From: Pisolithus tinctorius
Taxonomy: Eukaryota > Basidiomycota > Agaricomycetes > Boletales > Pisolithaceae
DNA: 64,000 nucleotides
Direction of reading: 5' to 3'
Assembly: GCA_024663395.1 (NCBI GenBank)
Contig: JANFAH010000095.1
Location: 1 to 64,000 of the forward strand
Shown: in pieces, positions 12,194-23,389 of the stretch
Position numbering within the stretch: position 1 is the first letter of the stretch
Layout of the letters: each line of letters opens with the position of its first letter
Program-made: the position numbers and the translations under genes
Notes under the pieces: generated by a model
The model's input: only the letters and a program-made list of their open reading frames with translations
Database searches by the model: none
Told to the model about the DNA's origin: nothing

Positions 12194-12528
12194 GTACTCT
12201 CACGCATGCCTTCGATGTTACCCACATAGATTGCACTAAGCTATCAGCTCGCAATCTTAGAATCCAATCCTTTTGATCAGATATTTATTATCGTTCTAGT
12301 CCGTATTGGGCTGTCTCCTCCCGGTGGCATTGTGGAGTGATGACTGTTTCATGAATGTCGTATGAACTGCCAGTTCGGATCCCTCTGAGGACAGCCGATA
12401 TGACTAGTCGGTATTGCGAAGTACATACTATGTGCAAAATTGCCGCCTTAACGTGTTTCCAATCTTTGTGGAGTTGGGGTGGGGGTGATCCGTATCCTGG
12501 GTCCCTGCCCCTTCCGTTCCGACGGCCC
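12194..12528. other. convergent 3' spacer QCR10/HAD
   Basis: Untranslated tails of two convergent genes. The open frame on the minus strand here merely continues past the HAD stop codon in another frame. No other feature is seen. Confidence 0.45.
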
Positions 12529-14439
12529 TCATAGCTTGAATTTGGTCGGATCTGATCCATTCTCTTCACCATCACCTTTATGCCCATCTCCCTGGTTTGA
12601 GACCGCCAATTCAACGCCGAGCATCTCCTCTAGCTGCCTGACCGCTTCTCGCGTTCCACCGATGGGCACGTCTGTATAAATCATCACATCATATTTCCGT
12701 CGTGCATTGTTTGAGGGCTAACGTCAGTATCAAGCATTCTCCCTGGGACAGCGGACGGAGCAGCAGGTTGGTGCCACTGAGCAGATGCGCAGGCCAGGGG
12801 CAGAACCATAAACACGCGACACCCCCCGCCGCCGCACGCAATAACGAACAAAAAGACTACTCACATATAGTGACCATCCCAAGGTCCTTGGCTGTCTTGA
12901 GGTTGCTTCCGAGGCGATTAGACCTTCAGCATGTGCCCTCCAACGTGGTCTTTGAATGAGGAAACTCACCTGCCTATGTCATCGAGGAAGATAACCTCGT
13001 GAGGATGAATACCACTCTCCTGACATGCGTGGAGATAGAATTCGGGATCCGGTTTGCTATACCCATTCCAACGGTCCGGGGGATGCGGTAATTCGTCAGT
13101 TTAGTTACTGAAAATGTGAAGGAAGAAGACGGTCGAAGGGGAGTTGTAGAGAAGTGTCCATGGGAGTAGTGTAATAGGAAGTCTGGAAAGAGGCGGTGGC
13201 AGACAAGTCTCCGACGTACCGGAGGCCAACCTCACTCGAATCAAAGAAGTGATGGAAGAGGGCTCGAAGACGACTTGGGACAGGTCCGTCCTGCCAGCCC
13301 AAATATCTCAGTTCAGATTCTGATATTCCGGCAGCTGACAACGCCTGTGCTTGGTGTTGGTCCCCAGTGCCGTGATGTTCATTTACCACAGGGGCGGTCC
13401 CAATAATATGTGCCCCGAAGTTGTTGGTGAGCGCAATGATGCGCCACTTGCCTGCTTCTGTGGAAGTGTATCAGTGGAGGTCAATGAATATTATCGCCGC
13501 AAACCAGTTGATACGGAAATATGTGACAGGCGAGGGGCACAAAAAAGGGGCAGTGGAAAACACTGTACCTCGAAGCCTTTGGATTGCTGTCACGATATGC
13601 ACATCATATGATGCTCCTGTGCGCATCATTCGACCAAATAGCTATGTACATGCATCAACGGTTGTGCATGTGCAATGTTGCATGCACCCCCAAAACGGAA
13701 TTTTGAAAGTTAACAGCAAGTGAAAACAGTTTAGTGCCGATGACGAGACGAAGAAGCCGCTTTTAGCTCACATCACGACCATCGATGTCAAGGTATGCCG
13801 GAAGTTCCGCTTCGTCTGATTATTGATAAGTACCGTGTCACCCACCACAATAGTAAGATATGATATGATGCCATGAAGTCGGGTGACAATCGACGTTATG
13901 TGGCGTCAAGCTTTTGTGTATTATCATGAGTTCCGGGACGTATGTACGAACTCACCGTTTAAACCTTTGCGCAAACAATAGCGACTATACCATTCATTGC
14001 CGTTCTCCACGTCTGACAGGTCCTTACTGAACGCGGCGTAGAACTCGTGGAGGGGTATCTCGCCTCGTTCAAATCGCTGCCACGCGCCACTTGGTCCCCG
14101 GGAGGCTCTGGACATTCAGGTCTGTCATTCTCTCTCCGACACGCGAACAATGGAAGATAGACGAACATGGAGACGTTGAGATAGTTTGGAGGCAGATTCT
14201 TCTCTCGCTCATACTCCGCAATTGCGACGAAGGGACTCTTGAGAACGACGCCACCGATCTGGGTCATTTGTTTGATTTGACAAGTGTGGCATGTCGTCGA
14301 CAATTCAACGCCAACACCGAAACGTGCCGATGCCGCATGTCCCGCCGGTGCATGTGAAGAGGGCTGTCAAGGATGATCTAAGGTGCTGGGACTTGGAACT
14401 TACGTCAAACATGATGGCCTTGATGTGAGGTAAAAGCAT
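12529..14439 (-). CDS. HAD-superfamily hydrolase, ACAD10/epoxide hydrolase N-terminal type
   Basis: Predicted haloacid-dehalogenase-fold phosphatase or hydrolase with unknown small-molecule substrate. Exon 1 starts at the ATG at 14439 (MLLPHIKAIMFD) and splices (GTAAGT at 14403) to IGGVVLKSPFVAIAEYE, so motif I is FDIGG. The cap region includes GAWQRFERGEIPLHEFYAAF and LPAYLDIDGRD; then GASYDVHIVTAIQRLR; motif II ALTNNF; the helix YLGWQDGPVPSRLR; motif III/IV KPDPEFYLHAC with IFLDDIG; and the tail NLKTAKDLGMVT plus GGTREAVRQLEEMLG, ending at 12529-12531 (TKFKL). The last intron is about 190 bases, longer than the rest. The frame is open throughout once spliced. The second motif-I Asp is Gly, as is usual in FDxGG members. 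Confidence 0.83.
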
Positions 14440-14878
14440 AACGACTGCCCACGCACGCCAAAATATTGTTCTAATGATAATCGTTTTAGTGGTACGGCCG
14501 GCGGTTCGTGACAGGGAACAAAGATTGTGGAGGGTCAGCTTGACATGTGAGCTCAGCTATCCGTGGCGCCTCCATTCACAAGGAGGGCGAGATCACACGG
14601 AATCAGCAGATTGGCAACTTGCTGAGTTGGCTCGGTGGAGCCGCCAGGAGCTCTGATACCAATCTGACCACAACCAAGCTCGCAAACGGAGGATGGATCT
14701 ATCAAACGCGATATCAGTGACCTCTGCACTTACTTGGTAGTAGTTTGGTAGTATGTCTAGCCTCGTATTCCGAATATGAGAGGGGTCTTGCCGCCACCGC
14801 GTCTCCGTGATCGGACAGACAGCCCGATTTGGACAGCAGCGCGTGTCGCTGAAACTCTTCCTCCACTACGATACGTGC
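14440..14878. promoter_or_regulatory. shared divergent promoter region HAD/NOP16
   Basis: This 439-base gap separates the start codons of two divergently transcribed genes and so should carry both promoters. No clear TATA element was identified. Confidence 0.35.
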
Positions 14879-15926
14879 ATGGCCAACCCTCGTCAACGCC
14901 GCAAGAGAAAATCAGGCCATGCGCCCATATCGCACTCAAGACGGGCGAAGAAAATGCTGAAGAAAATGCCCAGTGAGTACTTACCCATCACCTTTTTGTT
15001 GTTGGTTTTTCCTCTCTGTCAGCCATGCTATGCGGCGTGCAAGTGTTACTGAACTACACGTTTGTGCTTTTTTTCTAGCTATACGTGGTCCAAAAGCGCT
15101 ACAAGATGCCTGGGACAAGGCAAAGACAGTCCGCCAAAAGTAAGTGTGATCCCTGCCTCTCTTTTCTATGTCTTTTCTGTCCTTGTTTCACACTTTTGAG
15201 TGTCTGTCACGATTTGACCGTGTTTTCGTGTGATCTTTTCTTTGTAGTTATCTAGCATTTAGTCTGCAGCATACCCTTAATCCCATCCCATCCGGCGGCA
15301 CCGAAGTGGACCTTCGACATCGTTGTCCCGATAGAGTTAAGACCGAAGTTCATAGCTGTCACGAAGGCGAGAAGGATCCGGATGGACTTTCTGTCGTGAA
15401 GAAAGTTGTGCCCAGTGGGTTTGGAAGGATCGTGCGAGATGAGACCGGTGTGGTAATCGGGGTCGAGCTTGCTGAAGACGAAGGGCGGGGGCCGGTGCCA
15501 GATATGGAGACGCTAGAACCATGTGCAGCAGACGCCGATCGGCAGGTGTGGGCACAAGGTGGCACTGCGGACGACAATATGACGAGCCCCGCGGAGAGTA
15601 GTGTTATCAGAAGTAAGTGAGCTTACTCGATCACGAAGATGTGTCATGACTGGTTTTGGACCGTGTTTCGTCGTCGATTCGGGCGCTGATCGATATCGTT
15701 GAATGTGTTAACAGGGCTCGAAAGGCTTTCGGAGCATACGGAAGTCAGGGTGCGGCATACGTCACAAGGCGAGCGGATGTTTATGGCACGGCTGGCCAAG
15801 AAGTATGGCGATGACTACGAGAAGATGGCTCGAGATCGGCGATTGAATCCGGAGCAGAAGACAGTCGGGCAGTTGAAGAGAGCAGTCGGGAAGGCCGGTG
15901 GCATCGCAGAGCTTTGCAGGGAATGA
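14879..15926 (+). CDS. NOP16: NOP16 ribosome biogenesis protein
   Basis: Nucleolar factor for 60S ribosomal subunit assembly. The start at 14879 gives the typical basic N-terminus MANPRQRRKRKSGHA. An intron begins at the GTGAGT after KKMP, followed by IRGPKALQDAWDKAKTVRQ. A second intron leads to NYLAFSLQHTLNPIPSGG. A long acidic middle follows (VIGVELAEDEG). The last exon, after an intron near 15615-15713, holds the signature SERMF-like block (SQGERMFMARLAKKYGDDY), then EKMARDRRLNPEQKTVGQLK, ending at 15924. The family's motif order (N-terminal KSxHxP-type, W-D-K-xx-T, then YGxDYxxMxRDxxLNxxQ) is complete. Length is about 240 residues, normal for fungi. Confidence 0.93.
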
Positions 15927-16986
15927 CTGCAGCCGGGTGTGTGTGTGACGAGGTATGACGCCTGCGACGGATATGTCGGCGGGCCGGTCCGTGGCCTGGA
16001 TGGAGGTAAATTGCGTGACATGTCACAGGTGTCACCATCCGGAGATATGCAGGATCCATGGCTGTGCGAGGGTGCGGTGGCATCGGAAGCAATTCTGGCA
16101 TAACGTTCTTGTCGATCTATTCGCTACAGCATGGCGCGCGCGCTGCTTGCCGTCCGCTAACATATACACTTTCTTGATACGACACGAGGCTAGATGATAT
16201 CAAAGCTAACTGAAATATTGTATCTGATACGGGTGGAGCCACCTGCCAACTGGGATATATATGTGTCCTCATCAAACAATATTCTCGAGCGATGACGAGA
16301 AGACGGATGCCGAATGACTATACATACTTTACCTTAAAATGAAATGTCAAACCGCCATATCGTCAACTGGACAAGTCATCTGTCTTTGTTTTTTTGGTCT
16401 TCGTGTGATCCCAATGATTGATTTCATCTCTTCAGCCGTGGAAGTTTCGTGCCCCACCGGGTAACGGCTACCTTTCCCCCATTGGTCAAAGTGGTTCCAC
16501 GGCAGCCACATGTCAGCTCTGCCGGAGCTATGAGTGAGAGCGCGCCTAACCCACCGTGCCGTGCCCTCGATATCACCAGTCGCGTGTATTATGCAGGGGT
16601 GACTGCAGCTGGGGCGCAATGCCGCAGGTGCGGATGAGTCGGCACAGGACGCATTTCCCATCGCTTGTTCCCAGAGGTGCCTTTCTGATAGGCGTGCCGT
16701 TTTGAATGAGATCCAACTTTTTTTTTTCCTGTTCAAATCACCAAATCACGGAATCTGCGATATGGTCTTCCCCTCCCATAACAGGGAATTCTCGAATTCA
16801 AGATCGCCTTCGGTTTACGACACTCGGGTTTCTCGTGTCTGGGTGGGCGTGCGTGTTTGGCTCAGAACTGTCCAATTACCGGATATCCTCCCAGTTCGAT
16901 GTCCGCGCTTATAATCCCTTCTGTCCTAGTCTCGTTGTCCTTTCACGTCCCCGTCCCCTCTCTCCTCGTCCCAGCCCATTCCTCTC
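15927..16986. other. intergenic, 1.06 kb
   Basis: Contains the 3' region of NOP16 and the promoter and leader of the Zn2Cys6 gene, including a C/T-rich stretch at about 16910-16985 just upstream of the start, common in highly expressed fungal promoters. No gene or RNA was recognised. Confidence 0.45.
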
Positions 16987-19922
16987 ATGTCTCCCCGCGC
17001 CAGTTCTGCAGCTCACCGGAGCACGGCTTCTGCCGCTGCACCCTACCCTAGACGCGCCTCCGGTCAACCAAAATCAACCAGACAACAATTCTCTGCGTGT
17101 GGGGCATGCCGCATGCGAAGGTCTGTCTGTCTTCTCAAATGCCCGCCGTCCCCAAGTCCCTGATCCCATCCGATTCCAACAGAGTGCGCTGCGATCTGAA
17201 GGACCTTGCCCCCACCACAACTCCGGACGGCGCACAACAACCTTCCTGTTCAAACTGCAAAGAACGTAACATCAAATGCGTGTAAGTATTACCCTTACCC
17301 TCTTCCATGTCCTTCACATCTCATACCACCTTCGTAGGGACGAATTTGCCGAAGTCAAGGCTGTCAAATTGCTCAGACGCGGTCGCCGACTGCAGCAAGT
17401 AGAGTGCGTGTTTATCACGCCTCTGTCGATCACGTCCCTCATCGTTCCGTGACTACAGGGCAGTATATGGAAAAGTCACAGATGCTCCATCCCCTACACA
17501 ACACGCGTCCACTCCAACCTCCGCCCCATCAAATCTACAGCAGTCCATCATCCCTCAGCTCAAGATTGAGTTTCTGAGTTCCACCTTCTTTCGGAGATTC
17601 TGCGCTCAACGTACGCGTGTCCTTACACATGACAGATTAGTCTCTCAACTTCTCTTGTTTCTAGGCCCAGTTATAGAGCCCACTGAATTCACCACTCGGT
17701 ACTTTGAGCACCTCAAAGGCTCAACTCCGCTCAGCATTGAAGGTCAGATGCTTGCCATGCTTCTCGTCACCTGGGCCACTTCTTTCGGAATAAACGAATA
17801 TGGTGCCGAAATGGAAATATCGGACCTCACCCCTACTAGCCCAACAAGCCCAAAATTTACACCTGACAGTGATGGCGAACTTTCCGATCCCAAGCGTGTC
17901 TGGGCACTCCGCACGGAGGCCATGACCCGAGAAATACTTGCACTCGTTGACACGCATGGCATACTACGCCGCCCTTCATGGGATGGTGTCAGGGTCATGC
18001 TGCTTCTTCTCCCTCTGACGAAAGGTATTTTGTTTCACCGTTATGGTTTAGCGTGATGCTCACGTCACTCCAGGTATACAAAGTTCAATGGAGCGTCGCG
18101 TAAGTACTAAAGGAGTTTATCCAGGCCTTTTTTTTTTTTTAAAAAAAAAAACTAACTTGCTACTCCGACAGACCACCTACGAAGCTACGCTATCCCAAGT
18201 ATATGCTCTTTGCTACCTCACCAGCCCCTCATCAGTCAATAGCGGGAGCGGTCCGTTTGGTGACGCACTTGTCCGTGCACGGATATTTTGGTATGCATAC
18301 ACCCATGAAAGTATCACGACAGGTCTGCGGGGTGGACGCCTTATCTTGTAGGTCAATGTGGCAATTTGACAAGATGGGCATTAACGCTGCCTTCTAGTAA
18401 TGAAGATGATATCCACGTTTTTCAGAACACTCTCCCCCCTCAGTATTCTGCGTCTTCGTCCGCCAGTAGCCCTTCCTCTGCGCCAGGGTCCTCGCTGCCT
18501 TCCCCTGCTTCTAGCTCTCCGGTAACTGCGGAATTCCCGTCCTCCCATGATCCTCGTAGTCATGCCCGGATGCCATTCGCCTTCATGCTCGTGAAGCAGT
18601 TCTTCTCCCTTGCTCTTTCTGTTTCGGGAGTCTGCCGGGCGATACATACTCATCTGACCGGACCTCGCGCCCTCCAGTGTGCGGAGGCCGGCATCTCCGT
18701 TGCTCACGAGGCAATGATGAACATATGGGACAACTTGACGCATTGCTGGGAAGATTTCGAAGCGTTTCGTCGCGACGCTGGCAGCACCGTCGGTGGTGGC
18801 CTCATCCGCGGTGAAGACGTCGAACGCATCGTCAGCGGTTGGCAAGTCTTCATATTTGAGTGCCTCAACGTCATCCGTGATGCGTTGAAGCATCGCGTTG
18901 ACTTGCAGGTTTCTTCCTCATCTAACAATGACCGTGCGGTCGCGGCCAACCTTCACGCATACGCTGTGCGACGATGCAGGATGTTCATTCCGCGCGTCAT
19001 CGATATCCTGAAACGCCATCTAGCCGTCCCGTCGAGCGGATTCTTCATTCACGATGCCGGATTGATCCGAGGCGGGTGCTTCTTTGCGGGGTTGTTGCTT
19101 GCCCAAAGCGATCTCGATGGCGATATGGATATGGATATCAAGTGCGATGATGGTACGCGATGGGATACCGATGTGGAAGAGGGCGTTGATGTCTGTCTTC
19201 GTGCCCTTGGGGAGATTCGCTGGGTTTGCGCCGACAGCCATAAACAGGAAAAGTCGCTGAGGGCTCACTGGGAAGCCCGCCTCCATCGCGATGACGATCG
19301 CGGCCAAAAAAGCTCCCGTGGCTTGGTGGGTAGCCAGTGTTCACAATCCTACTCTTCATCGCAGGATCACTCCCCGTATATGCTCGACAAGACGCCGTTA
19401 TCCCGTCCCAACCAACATGATGGGTTTCGCTCCCTTTCCCTTGTCTCTGCAGGTGGCCAGGTACGGCCCCTCCTACCTCCCCTTTCAATGTCCTTTCCGC
19501 GCGTTGAAAGCGGCCCAGACACTGCCTTGACGGACGATGGCGCGGGTAGCTGGGCCGCATATACGCCACCGACAACCTCAGGTTCTGCGACAAGCACGAT
19601 TGCTACTCAACGTAGTACTTCACCTACATCGCCTCCTCCTTCCCTTACCTCGGTGAAACATTCGATTCCCCCTCTCAAGACCGAGGACGCCGGTTACAGT
19701 ATACCTGACATGGAACAGTTTTCCTTCACTGTTGATGGCGCTGCAACTGGACCTAATTTGATTGGGCCTGGTCTGGGCTCACCACATGCTTGGGCTTATC
19801 CTCACCATCAGCACCTGGACCCCACTATGATATACTCAGGAACTGATGCTGTCTTGGGTCGCATTGGTGAGGACGGCTGCCCACATTTTGGATCAGACTG
19901 CCAGGCCTTCTATCATCAGTAG
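16987..19922 (+). CDS. Zn2Cys6 fungal transcription factor
   Basis: Nuclear DNA-binding regulator. The ATG at 16987 (MSPRASSAAHRS) leads into the cluster: CGACRMRR at the end of exon 1, then after an intron (17118 to about 17181) VRCDLKD, and then CSNCKERNIKCVDEF. All six cysteines are present. The conserved basic block AVKLLRRGRRLQQVEAVYG follows, then a middle homology region (fungal_trans-like) with YFEHLKGSTPLSIEGQMLAMLL, VYALCYLTSPSSV and ARIFWYAYTHESITTGLRGG. The large last exon (about 18400-19922) carries a Ser/Pro-rich disordered tail, ending DCQAFYHQ. The spacing between cysteines 3 and 4 is longer than in GAL4-type clusters. One intron near 18100-18170 holds a T13/A11 tract. The regulated pathway is unknown. 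Confidence 0.9.
18128..18151. repeat. T13-A11 palindromic tract in an intron
   Basis: Thirteen T followed by eleven A within an intron of the Zn2Cys6 gene, immediately before an ACTAAC branch-point-like sequence. On the transcript it can fold into a U-A hairpin between the donor and the branch point. Confidence 0.85.
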
Positions 19923-22900
19923 AAATGTTTCTCCTATCATCTCGCATCGGACGGTCCCACCAGGATTTTTTTCTTCCTCACAGACCCTTCTTTTTGCGCA
20001 TGCATTTCAACACTGCTTATCTTACTCGACATCTCAACTATCCCAAGTCATTTTTATTCAATGCTTACATTCAGCGTCCACTGATCAACAATCATTGACA
20101 CTTTATTCGCCAAGTACATATCGTATCTGCTTTATTTGTTTGATTAGACTCTTTTTTTCTTGGTTATGTATCGGTCTTGAATAATTGTGCACCTCATACC
20201 CTTCAAGTTACGTTCTGTTAGAATCGTGTATGTTTTCTTTTATTCATCCCGACTACGTTAAACGTATCCTTATTGTGGGGGCCTATCTTCGATGATGAAG
20301 AAGCGCAAAGAATAAAAATATATTTATCCTGTTTGATTGGTAACTTATCATGGCGTGATGATTAGTACGGTGATGCCCGACAAATGCGCCCATTGTACGT
20401 ATACGCGTCAAACGAACTTAGGGTCATCACCGATATCGACAAGACAGCCGTCTTATGTATACGCCAATAATAAGGTATTTAACCTTGTCTACTTGTCCGA
20501 TCTCGTTGTTTGAACTCAGTGGGCATGTAATAACACATGGTGCTTCGAGCCGCCACCGATCAAATGAAATAAACGGAGTTGTGGAAGGTACTACTGACAG
20601 TTTATTATCTGATGGCCTACCTGTTCTTCTTCATTCATGCCCCGTTGCTTTTCTTTTCTTGCTCCTTTAGAATTAGCAGATCTCGGGATAAGTAGACGTC
20701 TTGAGCTAGTATGCAAGTTGCGGCACGGACATAATAAGTGTGGAAAAAAAAAGTCCCTAAGGGATCTCAAGGGCAACGCGGATGCCGCATGCTTCGTATG
20801 CGCGCCTCAGACAAGGGAGCCAATCGCATAAGACTATAGACAATACTCCGAAGCGCTTTGTGATTATCTTACGGAAATAGTAAAATTGAGATGATGGCAG
20901 AATCAGAACGGGAAGCCTGTGAGCGTCCCATCATGATGACATAGTCCGCATAAAGTATACCCTGTATACGTACTTGGCATATTATACATATAATATACGA
21001 CGCTCCACCGGCGAAGGGCACTCCCGGACGGAAGAAAGGGGGAGAACTCATCACGGACTTCGGCGTGTGGCATCACCGGAAGGGTTATGAGTAGTGGCTA
21101 TAACGCCGAGAGTTGTACTAAACATACCAAGTTGGCTAGTCTGCTTCAACAATATTGATACACGATCGGAGTGGTGCGGTCCCTTTATGCTGCTTTTTGT
21201 TAGACCAAGACAGCGGCAGAATCGCGGGTAGCCCTTTAGGTGTCAGACGGTGATCAGGATATGGTCATCGTGGGTAGTTTCCTGTAGTCTCGTGCTCGAG
21301 CCAGCTCCTTCCCGACTGGGCAGGGGAGAACGTTAGAGCTCGTACTATCGTATCATATGTCGACACTAAAACGTACACAGGAAGTTCCGTATGCCGCGTT
21401 ATGAGACATGTTCATTCTCTAGTCCGTCAGCCAGTCCGTCGGTATGTATTAAACGACATTAAGATACATACCAAACCCATCACGAGAGCGCTCCGTGGGC
21501 TTCCCTAGGCTTCCATTGGCCCATCATGAATTTAATTGGTTCCATACCCTAAGAAAAGGGGGATGATTGGGTGGGCGACTATACCCGTTTTGGTGATCTA
21601 TTCTCCAGAGCTATGATATAGGCGGGCATTCCATATCAGTAGCGCTCGGAGGACAGGTAGGGATTTGGACCAGATTGAAACATTAATGATGGCCGCAACG
21701 ACAAGGTTCTATATCGAAACCCGGGTATGCGGGTCTGTCTGGGCGTATCTGCGTTTCCGTATGACAAGCAAGACAGCCCGGCTTGTCTTAGTGTGCAACC
21801 GTCTGCACCAGTATGACGCAGCAAGAACGTGTCCTGCCAACCTGTTGATGCTGTTTGTTCTCGGATCTGGCTGCCAACGCGGTTCTCAGTTTGGTATGCG
21901 GGTCGTATTTGACATTGCCTCGAATATCGCATTGCCCCCCGGTCCAGTCGCGCTCCTTGCAGCACCATATGATTGTCTATCTTGGGCAGAGGGAAGTATG
22001 GAAATCGGACGTTGGTCACTCCCCGAATCCTAAGTGGAACTGCGTATGGGGGTCACGTAGAGCGGATTGGGGAGGAGCAGTGGGGTACTCTTATCTCAAC
22101 AGGATGGCTGCAGGAGGTGTGTATGCAGCCTATACGCTGCCGTCACAAAATGAGAATGACCCATCTGCTGTTTGATTCGCTGTGCATATATCCGTCGATT
22201 CCGTCGGGATTCGGGATTTATTCTGACATGTCCACCACACGTGCTCGGCGACGTCGTGGAGCCTATCTCTGGTCACCGGTCACCGGTCACCGTCTAGAGC
22301 CTAATGGCTGGCAAGACAGTACTTGCAAAGTAGCCGTTCTCTCACACTCGGGGCTCTGTTGCTACACTCGACTTCGGCATGTCCAAGCGACTCGCAGGCC
22401 TTCGGTATCGTTTGGAGGAAAACAATCCAATCTCTTTGCTTGGGCTCGCGCACTGCGATGCTGCTGCTGCTGCCAGTCGCCAGGGTTGGATGCTAACAAA
22501 TTATCTGTTAAGTTTCCATTTAAACGTCCCTCGATGTGTTGCGTGACACGCGCGTGCAACCCAGTCTAGCGCAATGGAAGCCCCAAAGAAGCGGAAGGAA
22601 AACAAGCCAAAGATGGTTTGTCCTGTGGCATGCCTGGTGGTGATGTCAGCGCGCTCTGTAACACGTGAATAGACCAGCCGGTACACAGGGTACTCGGCGT
22701 CGAAAGGAGAAGTAAGCACGCCGACGTCTGGTTGATCCCAGCGTACCGTGTTTGCCGAGATGGGTCACTTCGCAGGAGAGTACATGCACTCGACGCATGT
22801 ATGTACGGTCATTATCAATCGTACTCAGTGGCCCCATACGTCAGCCTCAAATCTCGTCTCGGCTTGTTACCCCGAGAGTCCAATTTCTTCACAGACACGT

Positions 22901-23380
22901 CTATACACAATCGTGAACCTCGTTTAGCTTTCCCTGATAAGATATCTAACTTCTTGTTAGCTCTTCTGTTTGCCGACCTGATCGCGGCAAACCATATCAC
23001 ACCATATACTAGGAATAAAGTTCTTGCTGGCCAGATCTTGCAACTGATCATGCCTCCCAGGCTATGTACGTATTTGCAAGCCAATGAGGAGAAGCCTATG
23101 AATATTACTATTCTCAAGCACTTTACCTTTACAGTCATGGTACGGTAATTATAGTTTTCTCATCGAAAGCACCCAGTTATCTCGGGACAAACTTGGATGG
23201 CATGTCTCGGTCATGTATAACTTAGTCAGCCGAGGAATAATAGGCCTCTCTTCTGAGCCACAGACTGTGCTAGAGACACCTGCGGGGCGATGCTACAAGT
23301 AGCTAACAGTGGCACCATATGCAAAGCCTATAGGAGGATATGAGAAACGAGTTGCAGGTTGGTTACAAAACCCGGCTTGT
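19923..23380. other. 3.5 kb gene-poor stretch
   Basis: No gene was recognised. Open frames at 21665-22175 and 21973-22569 (+) and 22815-23138 (-) lack motifs and coding-like composition. A short frame at 22574 (+) starts MEAPKKRKENKPKM, a nuclear-signal-like run, but stops soon after with no clear continuation. The 7-base unit GGTCACC occurs three times in tandem at 22271-22291. No transposon terminal repeats were found by eye. It adjoins a decayed HET/TPR gene, so it may be a zone of old sequence loss. Confidence 0.45.
22271..22291. repeat. GGTCACC x3 tandem repeat
   Basis: Three perfect tandem copies of a 7-base unit; each junction forms the palindrome GGTCACCGGTCACC-like core. Function unknown. 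Confidence 0.8.
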
Positions 23381-23389
23381 TGGTGCCTA

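Noticed and set aside
21665..22569. Overlapping open frames of 106-198 residues in the gene-poor stretch
   Set aside because: No motifs, both strands equally open, no splice continuation and no biased codon use.
22574..22672. Short frame beginning MEAPKKRKENKPKM
   Set aside because: The NLS-like start is suggestive, but the frame ends after about 32 codons and no downstream exon could be supported.
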